A stretch of DNA of 64,000 bases. It comes from Aquila chrysaetos chrysaetos (Eukaryota; Chordata; Aves; Accipitriformes; Accipitridae). Positions 39,136-50,032 of this stretch are shown here, one piece after another (within the stretch, counting starts at the first letter, position 1; each line of letters opens with the position of its first letter). The DNA lies in NCBI RefSeq assembly GCF_900496995.4, contig NC_044006.1:20420214-20484213 (forward strand), given 5' to 3'. Under the pieces are notes generated by a model, which saw nothing but the letters and a program-made list of their open reading frames with translations, made no database searches and was not told where the DNA came from. The position numbers and the translations under genes are program-made.

Positions 39136-41239
39136 AGCATTAGCTGCCATGAGAACAATTAACTGATGTCCCAAAGCCAGCCTGGACACCAAAGAGCAGT
39201 CTCCTGCCTTAACTGAGAACGACAACCCATATTTCAGTTCCAGTGCAGGCTAGGAAGCTCTATACTACAACCCATCCCCTGGGAAAGCCAAGTGACAAGA
39301 AGGCATTCTTGCTCCTTCCCAAACTCCCCTCTACCACTATTGCAGACTGACACATCCTCTTTCTAAAGAGCAGCATTAGGAAGAGCTCAGGCATATTTGC
39401 CTCCATTTGGCATCCCTCTTGCCCTACCCCTGCCACAGCTTAAGGCTGAGGAATCTTTAGAAAGCAACTTAAATCCAGTGGCTTTAATTAGATTTTACTT
39501 ATTATCGGTCAAGTAGCGATAGCACTTTTGAATATGGAATTAGGATTCCTTCAGCCCTCAGAGAAGCACTGAACCCTAATGGTCTTTCCCCAGAAAGAAA
39601 GAATATAAAGCTGAGAATAAACATATTGAGAACAAAACACAAATATTAACCTGTCCTGGTTACTGCTGGCTGCTTATTCTGCCAAAAAACCTATTGCCAC
39701 ACAATTTTTACAGTGGGAGCAGAACTAAAGACTGAAAATAGGAAATTATATAGAAGAGGAAAACTAAATGAGGAAGGCTTTAGGATGTAAATTACAAATC
39801 CTGACCCTGTGCTTCTCTTTCCATTTCTCTTGCTCCAGAAGATTACACACACTCTTTCCTTAACGCCCTGTAATAGGCACGTGTGAACACAGTCCAACGT
39901 AACAATTTAGGTGGAATGTTTTCCGAGACCTATGTGCAACCTGCTCCACTCCTTTGGAAGGTGGAGCAGGCATTCCATTACCTGCACACAAGACTCAGTT
40001 GCTCATGTTCAAACTTCGGTGTCAGGAGAGAGAAACATGCCTCTGTTAGTAAAGTCTGTCCTTCCCTACATTCAGATCCACTGAAGGTTAGGAAAATACC
40101 TCTGCACAGCCTGGAAAAACTAGCCCATTAGCCCATGCTCAGCTTATTTTTTCCAGGTCTGCACTGCTAAATGTCCTCTCTTTGGACAGCATTGCAATCA
40201 TAAGATTGCTTGGTTAAATTTGGTCATAAGGACTTTCAGAGCCAACTTCTATATAATTTAATCTGTCTAAAGTTACCTGAGCGGTTACTGAATGTAAATC
40301 CATAAATCTCTCAATTTCTTATCCAAAAGCAGAAGTTGATTATCAGCTCCCCAAATTAAGGTGTCATTTAGCTCACTAAGATGATCTGAAATTAAGACAT
40401 CCAGTAATAACACTCTGTGTGATCCACAAGAAGATATTTTGGTTCTCAGAATTTCAGTAAATTTTAAAACATAGCCGTAGCATATTGTGCTAAGCACTTT
40501 AATTGCTAACTATTTTTAGAAAAGCTTAGTAAACTCTTCTCAACAAACTTTACTGGAATTTCCTTGAATAATGGGGGACGTGATGTCTTTGACTCCTTGC
40601 AGTAGGAACTGAAACAGTTCTTCACCCATCAGGATACCCTCCATGCACCCTGCAGAACAGGAAAAGCAGAACAAACACTGCTTTCTCCTCAGTGAGATTC
40701 TGTAAGGTAGGATTTTGACAAAGCTAGCAGAAGAGAGGAGTTAGGCTACCTAGAAGGAGGAAAAGACTCAAACATTTATCCAACAGGTCTTCAGATGTCA
40801 ATTTGTTATCTTAAGACAGCAATTTCTTCTCCCTCCTAGATCTGATCTGGATTACCTTTTCCCCCTCCCTTCCATAGTTGCCTCATGCGTTTCCCTTAAA
40901 GTCAATCACCTCTTTCTCTAGCTTTCCACCTCTCTATAGCTTAACATCTCCCAGTTCTCAGCCAGTACTCTAGAAGAGCTGTCAACAGGACAAGAAGCTT
41001 GAGGAGAAAGACAAGTTGTACTAGCATATAAGAAGAGTTTAAAAAAGGCGTTTTCTCTATTGATCTCAGTACTACTTTACATTACTTCTACATTTTCAGG
41101 AATTTAGGGTTGGGGTTTTTTGCTATTCTTCTAATCCTATATCTAGCAGAACTACAAAATAAAAGAGCCATTCTGGAGCTACAATCTAATTGCCTTCCAC
41201 TTAGTCCTTTCCTTGCAGCCAGATCTCCTTTTTACCATT

Positions 41240-41259
41240 AACCAGCCAGCTGGCTGGTT
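41240..41259. repeat. Perfect 20-bp palindrome
   Basis: AACCAGCCAGCTGGCTGGTT is its own reverse complement, and the central CAGCTG is an E-box. It could be a paired binding site, or simply chance. Confidence 0.8.
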
Positions 41260-41843
41260 CTGTGAACACGTATGGCTATCAGGCCTGAGTGTCAGCTGGT
41301 TATAACTATCATATTTCTTTATTGGTTTATAACAACTCATTCCATCAGGAATGTGCAGGAATATTGAGAGTTCTGCTTTACTTGTGATGTTAGTGGTTAC
41401 ATGCAGCCTGCATAGGCTTTAGTTAGCTGAAAGCTAGCCTCTGTGGCTATATTTTCAAGGTGTAACAGTGGGCTTTTTTATAGTTTGATAACCAGTCATG
41501 AGGCCTGAATAACAATGGCTTTTCATGTGTTTTCACAAATTATGCTCCTAATCTGTTCAGCTAAATGTCAACCACACTTTATTTCAAGATACATTTATTT
41601 CAATGTATGCAGTGACAGAGGGCTGCTGCTTTTGTTTTGCAGTGTTAAACAACTTGTATCAAAACTATTTGGTGACAGGTAATTCAAATACAGGCTGCCA
41701 CTGAGATTCAAAAGTCTTTCTCTTTGCATTTGTATGAAAAGTAACAATAATTCCTAAATATAGCTACCTGCCTGAAAGCCTGAGGTGATCTTTAGTACAA
41801 TAGCTCTGAAAAAAGAGCTAGATAATGAAAAAAGAAAGAAATC

Positions 41844-41883
41844 AAAGATAATCAAAGTAAAAAAGAAAGATAATCAAAGTAAA
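41844..41883 (+). repeat. 18-bp tandem direct repeat
   Basis: AAAGATAATCAAAGTAAA occurs identically at 41844-41861 and 41866-41883, a 22-bp period. It contains GATAA (GATA-factor-like) and TCAAAG (TCF/LEF-like) words in both copies. Confidence 0.85.
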
Positions 41884-43029
41884 CTAACATGGGTAAAAAG
41901 CATAAAAGTACATAAAGTGATTGTGTGTTTACAGACTTTGATTAAGAAAAAATGCTTAGCAAAAAAAAGATCTTGCATGATTTTCCTCACAGCTAAAGGA
42001 ATTCCTCTCCCTTCCCATTAATGACAGGGAGTAGCAACAGGGCATTTCATTGCAAATTCTGGGTTTGTGGAACAAGGATGAAACAGTTCATCTCAACTAC
42101 CATTCACCGTAATGTTTTTTATAATAAATGCTTAGGGCACCTGTTTCCAGCTGTATTCTAACTCCAGGCCAAACACCCCAGCAGTCAGCATCCCCTTGCT
42201 GCAGCTGCCATGCACTGATCTCCCTGAAGACACGTGGGGTCTTGCGGAGCCAGGCGGGGGGTGGGTGGGTGACCACTAGCCAGATAGTTGCAGCCTTTTT
42301 TCCTAGACTTCTCCTTTAATCCTCCTTCCTCCGTCTCCCTGCTCTAATGCAACAGCTGTGATGAATTTTAGTTTGCTCTTTTCTCTGTATAACTTGATAT
42401 GTACAGCAGAGCACATCACTTCTGTACATGTTTTATTAGAAGAGATGCATCATGGGTCTAGCCTGCAACACTGAACTGCAGACAAACCTTATGACATATG
42501 TAAGCAGTTGACAAGCTTTGGGGTTCAGTAAGGATGGAGACCATGCTTCCCCAAAGGAAAGGAAGGTTTTCTTCAGCGGCTGGTTTCTTGAGTTTCTGTC
42601 ATATTTTCACAATGATGCCAGTCACGCTTGGATTTTCTGGTGCTAGTCTCTGTAAATATAAGGACCGTGCTATGACCAGACACAGGAGCTTAAGAGGAAT
42701 TTAGGCCAACGACAGATAATCACTGTCACTGCTCCTTTTGATCGCTTCATTACCATGCTGGGGGTATTCGCCTTTAAAGAGAAGAGCCCCCACCGCGGGG
42801 CACAGGGACACGCGTGGGCCATCTGCCCTCTGCTTGTCCCCTGAGCCCTCGCCCCACGGCCAGGCCGGGTCATGGCGGTACCGGGACCGTCCCGGAGACA
42901 CCCCGCCGCATCCCTCACACTTAATTAAGATCAAAACCACGCGCCTCCGCGCCACCCAGGGGCCGGGGGGCTGAGCCCCTCCCCTTCGGGAGCAGACCCC
43001 GCCCCCTCCGGCGCCCGGCCCCGCCCCGC

Positions 43030-43103
43030 CAGTCTCCGGGGCCTGCGGCGGCGCCTGGCCGCGGTGCGGGCCTTCTCCCTCGGGCCGGAGCGGCGCGCCC
43101 AGG
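43030..43103 (+). other. STARD3NL: Probable non-coding first exon of STARD3NL
   Basis: A strong donor, CCCAGG|GTAAGCG, has its exon side ending at 43103, inside the CpG island and just after GC boxes. No other comparably good + strand donor was seen in the island. The 5' edge is a guess, since the transcription start is not visible. The exon would be spliced to 59545 as 5' UTR. Confidence 0.5.
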
Positions 43104-43283
43104 GTAAGCGTTGCTGCCGCCCCCTCGCCCGGCAGCGGGGAGCGAGGGGAGGGAAAACGCCGGGAGGGATGCGGGGCGCGTTGCTGGCGGAGGGGCGGCC
43201 TGGCCGCGCCTCGCCTCCGGCGGGTGCCGGCGCTCCGGCGAGGAGGCCGCGACTGAGGGCAGCGGCGCGAGGGCGGCCCGGCC

Positions 43284-43295
43284 GGGGGGGGGGGG
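43284..43295 (+). repeat. G12 homopolymer in CpG island
   Basis: Twelve consecutive G lie within the CpG island and could support a quadruplex. Such runs are also common sites of sequencing or assembly length error. Confidence 0.8.
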
Positions 43296-43404
43296 CGCAG
43301 CGCGTGGCGCCGCCGCCCTCGCGGCCCTGCTCTCCCTTCCCCTCCCCTTCCCCCCGCTCCCCCCCCTCCGCGCCGGTGCCGCCGCCGCTCTCCCGGGGCG
43401 GGGC

Positions 43405-43454
43405 GAGGAGGAGGAGGAGGAAGAAGAAGGAGGAGGAGGAGGAGGAGGAGGAGG
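43405..43454 (+). repeat. (GGA)n purine tract
   Basis: An imperfect GAG/GGA trinucleotide tract, with one AAGAAG interruption, ends directly at a TGACGT CRE-like site. Purine tracts like this can form triplex or tetraplex DNA and are often polymorphic in length. It lies 300 bp downstream of the proposed exon 1 donor. Confidence 0.9.
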
Positions 43455-46340
43455 TGACGTGCCGGGAGGCGGCGGGGGTCCCCTCTCCGGGAAGGGGTGT
43501 GCCTGCGGGGGCTCGGGGGATGCTCAGCGGCAGAGCTGCGTGTGCCGCCTCTCCTGCGCCTCGGCCTCCCGCACGGCCGGCACCTCTCTTCTGCTGGCGG
43601 ACGTGAAGGCTGGAGGAGGATTGTTTTTCCCTGCTTTTCTGAGATCCTCGGTCGGCAAATACATCTTCACGGGGGTACAGTGCTCCCGTTTGTCCTGCTG
43701 ATAGCGGTGTGAACAACCCAGGGCACGCAAACCTCTGGTTTCCATCATGGGAAGTATGCTGAGGTTTAATTTTAGCGTCGGGCTGAATTTAGGCAACTCT
43801 GCAGACGCACTGCCCGATTTCAGCATCCCGAATTAAAAGCGGGTCATTCATTCTTGAAATGTAACGTTTTGCATGTTTCTTAAGGGTTACACTGGTACGT
43901 CTGCAGAACCAGCTGGTTAAGCTTACAGCAGTTTGATCTGCACTAGCAGTTAAAAGTTAGTCATCGATGAAGTGCTAACATTGAGTCAGTTCCCAATTTC
44001 GTGGTAGTCAGGTGTAAGTAGATACAGTGATTGACTTTAACATGGAAAATATTCACCACAAATACTAAACATGAAGAAAGAGTCTCTTAAAAAAAATCAT
44101 GTTAGTGTGCTTAGAGGTGTAAGGCCATCACAGTATTTGTGCACAGTGTTGCCAGTACATTTTGTTATGCGTGTTTGTCATCTTGGCTTTTATAATGTGA
44201 TGTAGGATTTTGTTGAGCATTGCTATGAGGGCTGTCATTTTGTTCTGGAAATCCTAGTGTTTTGGGGGGTTGTTAGTCAATCCAACATTGTGAGAAGGCT
44301 CATTTCTATTTATAAGCCAATAGGGTGGTTATTATTTTTAGTAGATGTTTTTCATCAGCTTTGCAGTTTTAAGTAGGCCAGATGCAGAGTGACTGGGTTT
44401 TTGTTTGTTTGTTGATAGTGTTCAGGGCCAGATACTTTGGGTAAAATGCAGTAGTGGTCCTGTTGTTATGACATTGCCCTCTAAGTATTTTTATGTTATT
44501 TGTGTATTAGGCTTTTTCAGGATGAATGTTGTTCTTTGTAGACTTGGTATGTCGAGAAAGAGAAATATTTGACCTTTTTAATGATGCTGAAATTTGTGAA
44601 TTGCTAAACTCTTAGTTCAGATGGATTAGGCGTTCTTTTTGATGCATTTGGGCTAGAATGTGTTTTTCTTCACATGATGCATTCTACTTTTCCTAAATTC
44701 TCAAGCGTTTAGCCATGAGTTTTTCAAAATGAGTTTAGCTCAATTGTCCTAGGCCTTCATTCACGCGAAAAAATTGTATTTAGACTTTACCATTTTAAAC
44801 TTCGTCAGACCATCCTAGTTAAACATATGTTTTAATAACTGTATTTATTGAAATGTTTTACAGGGCCAAACCTAACTTCTAGTAAGGAGGACTGATGGAT
44901 TTCATTCAGTGAATTAAGTCAGCAAGCACAATGTTATCAGTGCTTTTGCAGAAAAGACTGGTGACATGGTAATGGTAAATCACACTTGTGACAGCAGAAA
45001 CTGTGATTTCTCACGGTTAGCCAGCAGCATCCAGCAAGTTAGCTGAGTCACTTTGAAGAATCACAGATGTGTTGCTTGTTAAGTGTTCTCTAACTGTATC
45101 TGCTAAAAAATCTGTTCTTAATTTGAAACCCGTAGTGATCATGTTAAAAGACAACTTGTGTATTACCTCTCTGCCTTGCTGTGTTAAATTTAGCTAGGAG
45201 TAAGATTAAAAATGAAGGGCTGAAAAAAAAGAAAAATCTTAGTAAAGAACCAAACTAATATCTTGTAATGACATCATGCTTTTCATGCTAAGATAAGCTA
45301 CTCAGTCATCAGCTGAAGCCCTGAAACAGCATCACTTCAGACATCAGGAGTTAATTTCTACCTAGCACTGGCAGGAAAACTAGATGGATTTCATGGAGGA
45401 GTGTTAGAATAAATATTTTATGCTCAAAGTTCAGATGTAGATCTTTGCTAGAATTTGCTGCTGCTTGGACTGGGTAATTATTTCCTTACAATGTCCTTTA
45501 AGCCTTGTAAGGAGAAAAATGGAGATAATACATAAAACCTGATACTTCCTTTTGTTTTATATCTTCAAGAGCTATAAAATAGGAGTTAAAGACTGAAAAA
45601 TCTTACAAAAGTTTATTCTGTATTCTAAAATGGATGTTAGTTTCTCAAAATACCGTATTTTTTAGGAGCCCTGAATAATTTCCAGGGCTTGAGTTTGCCT
45701 GGAGAAAACTTTCGCACCATTTTGTTGACTAGTTTTTGAGGGGGTGATGGAATCCTGAGTGTTTCCCACTAATACAGAAAATGACTGACATATTTCAAGA
45801 AGAGTCCCACAATTCTGTGCTAGCAAAAGAAGAGCTTTTCTTGTCCAAGTAGTATCTGGCTAACCCCCTGGGGCATATGTTTGTTGTTGACTTGGCGAAA
45901 GCAAACAATGTGTACTAGTATCCTATGTAATAAACCATTGTTGTGCCTGATGTTCCAGGCAATCAGTAAGATGTCTGGTCTCTTTAAAGAATTGTATTTT
46001 ATATTTAGAGAAATGCTGACATGATAAAATAGGTATGCTTTTGATACCTAAAAGGTTTATTTGGCCTACAGTTGTTTTAACTCTGGGAAACTGAATGGCG
46101 CTTAGACCCTTGTTGCTTAGTATTTAGTGCGTGGTGGAGTAAAATTTGCAGTGAAATCTTTATTTCTGTGAGCTGATATTGGGTTGGCTACTAAGTCAAC
46201 TTCAGAGAGCGGGTAATAGGCGTGAAGAAGAGTTAAGACCAGATTTGACAGAGGTTTTGTCTTTTCTCTATCTTTGTACCACTTCTGTTTTACGCCCGCT
46301 TCTCCCTATCTCCCTGCTTTGGCAAGAAATCAGTGGCGGC

Positions 46341-46368
46341 TTTTTTTTTTTTTTTTTTTAAATTTTTT
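46341..46368 (+). repeat. Poly(T) tract
   Basis: Nineteen T are followed by AAA and eight more T. It lies in intron 1 and is a low-complexity tract, with no SINE body recognised beside it. Confidence 0.85.
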
Positions 46369-48384
46369 TTGTTGCATGCAACTATTTTGCATGTTACTGG
46401 TGTGTGTACGTATACCTAAAGCATACAAAAATACTGTATACATACATTAATATAACTGTGGGGAGCTGATTGCATTTAACCTTAAAATCCTGATGTAGTT
46501 TCAGGTCTTTGGCAAGACTAGTCTAGAACATATAAACCAAAAAAGGGGTGATGTTTTATTTTTAAGAAAACAATAACTTAGTTTTGGTAATTACTTAACA
46601 GTCGGAATGTATGGGTCTCAAATGGGATGATCTGTCGTCAATTCTGTAACTGAGATGCTTGTTCTTTGTATGTTCTAAGGAGGTAACAGTGATAAAACGC
46701 AGACACTTCAGTTTTGTAGTTTGCAGTGGTTAAATATCTTGAGTGCAGCTGAGATCTGAGGCATGCCTTCGGAATGCATTATGGTGCATACTTTTTGTAT
46801 GTTAGTTTTTAGTATTTTTCTTAGAATATAGTTGCATATTTAAGATCACACTCTTGATTAAACAAAAGCTGAAGTCCACACCTTTTGAGTTCTGGCAAGT
46901 GTCTTTTCAAGTGTGATGAATTCAGTGTGGAGTATATTTTCAATATGGTCACTTTGGTTTAGCTCTGAAGAACTGTTCTTTCATATGCTGTTTCCTGTGT
47001 CTGGTTTGAGCATGCTCGTATGCAGGCACAAAGTCTTACTTGCTCATTTTAGAAGTAAAAAAGGCTGGGATGCGCTGTTAAGAAGGAACACAGAGGGGAA
47101 AGTGGCAATGGAGATAAAAGTAAGGCAATGCCGATACTGAATTTACAAGCTGTTTACTCTGCCTTTTTCTCAGCTCTTGTAGAGCAAGAAGTGAAGTGAT
47201 TGTGAAAGTACAGCAGTGTTCTGCAGGACACTGCTCAGTAGCAGGGCTTCTTCAGCTGCAAGGGAAAAAGTAATCCAAGGTTGGAGCACGTGGATTTGAC
47301 TTTCTGAATCTGTGAGTCTCACTTTTGGGACGGGGGAAGGTGATGTTGCTGTTCCCTCAGATGTCCTGCTGACCCAAAATATTGACTTACTTTTTTTCTT
47401 TCTCCTTTTAGCTTGCAAACTGTCCCCTGCATTCTTCAGCACCTTCTTCTAATGTTCTCAGAAAAATATTGCTCAGTACTAATGTGGGATGTGTGCAACT
47501 GCCCTGTTACTTCTGCTAGGTCACCATTAGGGGATAGGAAATTGGGAATACATCTTTCTTAAGGAAACTTAAAAAAACCCCAAACAATTAGTGGGTTGTC
47601 TTTTTTACAGGGAGAAGTTATCTAAATTTTTTTCAAATACAGTTCTTACTCAAGTAAATAGCATGACTTTAGAATTAAGTTGTATAATCATGTTGTAGAA
47701 AATAAAACTTAAACCCCATGTGAAAGAAATAATAGGAAGTAGGCAAAACAAAATAACATCAATTTGCTAGCAAAAGCATGAATACTTGTGTTTCCACTCA
47801 CTTTCTGACCAAGGCAAATTAATTGCTCTTCTTGCTTTGTTTTTGTCTGACATCTAGCCATCTACTTGGTGGCATATCTTTCAAAATCTTGGTGATAAGT
47901 TATTTCAGGGCACATTGGTATGAAACCAGATGTGCATTATAAATGTAAGAGTAATTTGTATGCCGTACAAGCTGTACTCAAGTATATTTTGTGTATTTCT
48001 CTTGCATGTTGGATGAGAAATGTTATTTTGACCTGAGGGGTAGGTAAGAGCTGCTACTTCAGGGTCAAGCAGAGCTACTGTAGTCCTGAACACTCAGCTA
48101 AAGCCAAACTTTAGCTGGCTAGTAAGTAGTTCTCTCCTGTATGCTGATAAGTCTTGCCCTGCCCCCGATGGGAAGTCTTCCTGGTCTTTAAATGTGGTGC
48201 ATATTTGTGACTTGCAATTCCTGCTGTGTCGCTTAATTGAAAATCTATAGTATTGCCAAAAAGTTACACACAATATCTTGTGCTTATGTTTGGGGAATTT
48301 TGTGGGCATGCATCAGTTTGAATTTTTCAGTCTTATTTTGATTAAAATCTATAGTGCCTGTCAAATTCAACTCCATCTAAATGC

Positions 48385-48408
48385 TTTTTTTTTTTTTTTT
48401 TTTTTTTT
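48385..48408 (+). repeat. Poly(T) tract, 24 T
   Basis: An uninterrupted run of T ends in TAG, so with its pyrimidine run it resembles a splice acceptor (TTTTTTAG|TAAATA). No exon was recognised after it. Confidence 0.9.
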
Positions 48409-49659
48409 AGTAAATAACTAGCTAGGAACTCAGTCTAGAGGATTGACTGTAAGATAAGGTATATCTGTGTAACTAGATGAAATCTCTGTTGGAGTGAACA
48501 TTGGAGTAGGCATTGTGGAGCTGATATACCATATCCTACAGACAGAGTAGGAAGGTGTGCTTTACTAGTTTGCAGGAATTTCATGAGAATAAAGCTGAAG
48601 AGGAGAGGAAGGGAGCCACAGAAGACAAATGAAATGTAAAGGAAATACAAACCTGTGCAAGCCAGGAGCAACAAAGGACAGACTTTTTGGTTGAGGGAAA
48701 ACTTTCTTTGGACTGAACGGTTATCAGAATTGGTATCTATGGCACCATTTTTTTAGCATTCAGCTTCTTCAGGTGGTCTTTGGTACCTTCATGTTGGTTC
48801 ATACTAATTAGTCTCATTATCCAGAGTCTGGGCCTCTTGGTGCAGTGTGCAACCATGAGTTTTAAGTTGTGCCTGCTCCTCAGACACAACCGGCTTAATA
48901 TTGACTTGAAGCAATTGCTTTTAATTCTGTAAATGGTGGTTCTATGCTTGGGCCTTTTGATGATATAGTGTGACCTGAATATTAACTAGAACATTGCATG
49001 TCAATGAAAATGACATATCTTTCCTATTTTAGTCTCCTTTCCAAATGTTAACCGCTGTTCTTTTAGCTTGTGTTTGGTTGTTTTGTAGTCCTCTGTTACT
49101 CAGCACATTTTAGTTTTGAATAGGCATATCCAGTACCATGTTGTACCTATTTGTATAGTTTAAAGATTTCTGCCTCCCTATTTTAAAACTGGAGATTATA
49201 AAAACAAAATATTTTTGTGGACTTTGTTCTTTAACTAGAATAAGAACATCTATAGAGAAAGGTTGCAGAGTAGTCTTAAAATTCCCAAATATGCTGTGAA
49301 GTAATTAATAGAAAAACAGAAAAGTTGGGTCAACTTGAGTAAGTACAGCATCAAATGTTTTTGTTTCATCTGATTCAAGATTCAGATGTTGTGCCTATCT
49401 AATGTGTCAAGGAGTAAGCAGGGTTATAAACTACATGTTGCATCACTCATTAGGCAACTTCTCATGACTATAAAGGCAGCTACTGTGTGTACGGCAGGTG
49501 TCTTCAGGTGGTCGTATAAACCTCTGAGTATTGTTGAATATCAGAGTTATGCCAGTAAGGTCTCCCAACAAGCCTTAGCTAGTTTCCTGAAACTGAAAGT
49601 TCAGGAAAAGCTGGAATTGCCTTAAAATCATTGCAGGTTAAATTTTGCTATGGCATGTC

Positions 49660-49661
<2 letters not shown>

Positions 49662-49695
<34 letters not shown>
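49662..49695 (+). repeat. Poly(T) tract, 34 T
   Basis: This is the longest homopolymer in the window, 170 bases upstream of a CR1 fragment. It could be the tail of a minus-strand retroposed sequence lying at lower coordinates, but no such body was recognised. Confidence 0.9.
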
Positions 49696-49698
<3 letters not shown>

Positions 49699-49865
49699 GC
49701 TTCCTCTCATGCCTGAATTCTGGCAGCTGAGCTTGAGTCTTAAAGCAGTGACTGATGGAGCCAAACTCATCGCAGTAGCAGCAGGTAGCATAACAAGGGG
49801 CAGCTTGGGAGACTTGGGTTGAACCGTAGGAAAACTCTCTGTAGGCAGTAGTGCAGTACTAGTGC

Positions 49866-50032
49866 GTGTTACCCAGAGAAACTGTTAGAATTTTTCAAGA
49901 CTCAGCTGTTGAGAGCCTGAACTGATCAAATGTTAGCACTGGTCAAATGCAGAGCTGGGCCTGCTTTTGGGAGGAGCTTGGACTAGATGACCTCCAAAGG
50001 TCCCTTCTAACCAACACTTCTGTGATTCTGTG
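49866..50032 (+). mobile_element. CR1 LINE 3'-end fragment
   Basis: The CR1 3' UTR is readable in order: GAATTTTTCAAGACTCAGCT, then GCTGGGCCTGCTTTTGGGAG and TTGGACTAGATGACCTCCAA. It ends in GGTCCCTTCTAACCAACACT and TGTGATTCTGTG, the terminal repeat type of CR1. The copy is 5'-truncated, about 165 bases, on the + strand and in the sense orientation of the host gene's intron 1. Confidence 0.9.

Larger units (their letters stand above)
39136..42770. other. Intergenic DNA upstream of the STARD3NL promoter
   Basis: No exon was recognised. Small features are a perfect 20-bp inverted repeat at 41240-41259 and an A-rich tandem duplication at 41844-41883. This stretch would carry proximal enhancer elements of the downstream gene, but none can be identified from sequence alone. 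Confidence 0.5.
42775..43625 (+). promoter_or_regulatory. STARD3NL: CpG-island promoter of STARD3NL
   Basis: This is a classic CpG island with dense CpG and very high GC between AT-rich flanks. There is no TATA box in a sensible position. GC boxes (Sp1-type CCGCCCC) lie at about 43000-43005 and 43019-43028, with another GGGGCGGGGC at 43395-43404. A CRE-like TGACGT is at 43455-43460, directly after a GGA-rich tract. TATA-less CpG islands usually give dispersed starts, so the transcription start is placed only roughly at 43.0-43.06 kb. Long open frames here, up to 261 codons on the minus strand, are artefacts of high GC. The island fits a housekeeping-type promoter for the endosomal protein encoded downstream. 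Confidence 0.85.

Noticed and set aside
42931..43716. Open frames of 180-261 codons on both strands in the CpG island
   Set aside because: Stop codons are rare in GC-rich DNA. The translations are low-complexity Gly/Ala/Arg/Pro/Glu with no domain, and they overlap each other on opposite strands at the promoter.
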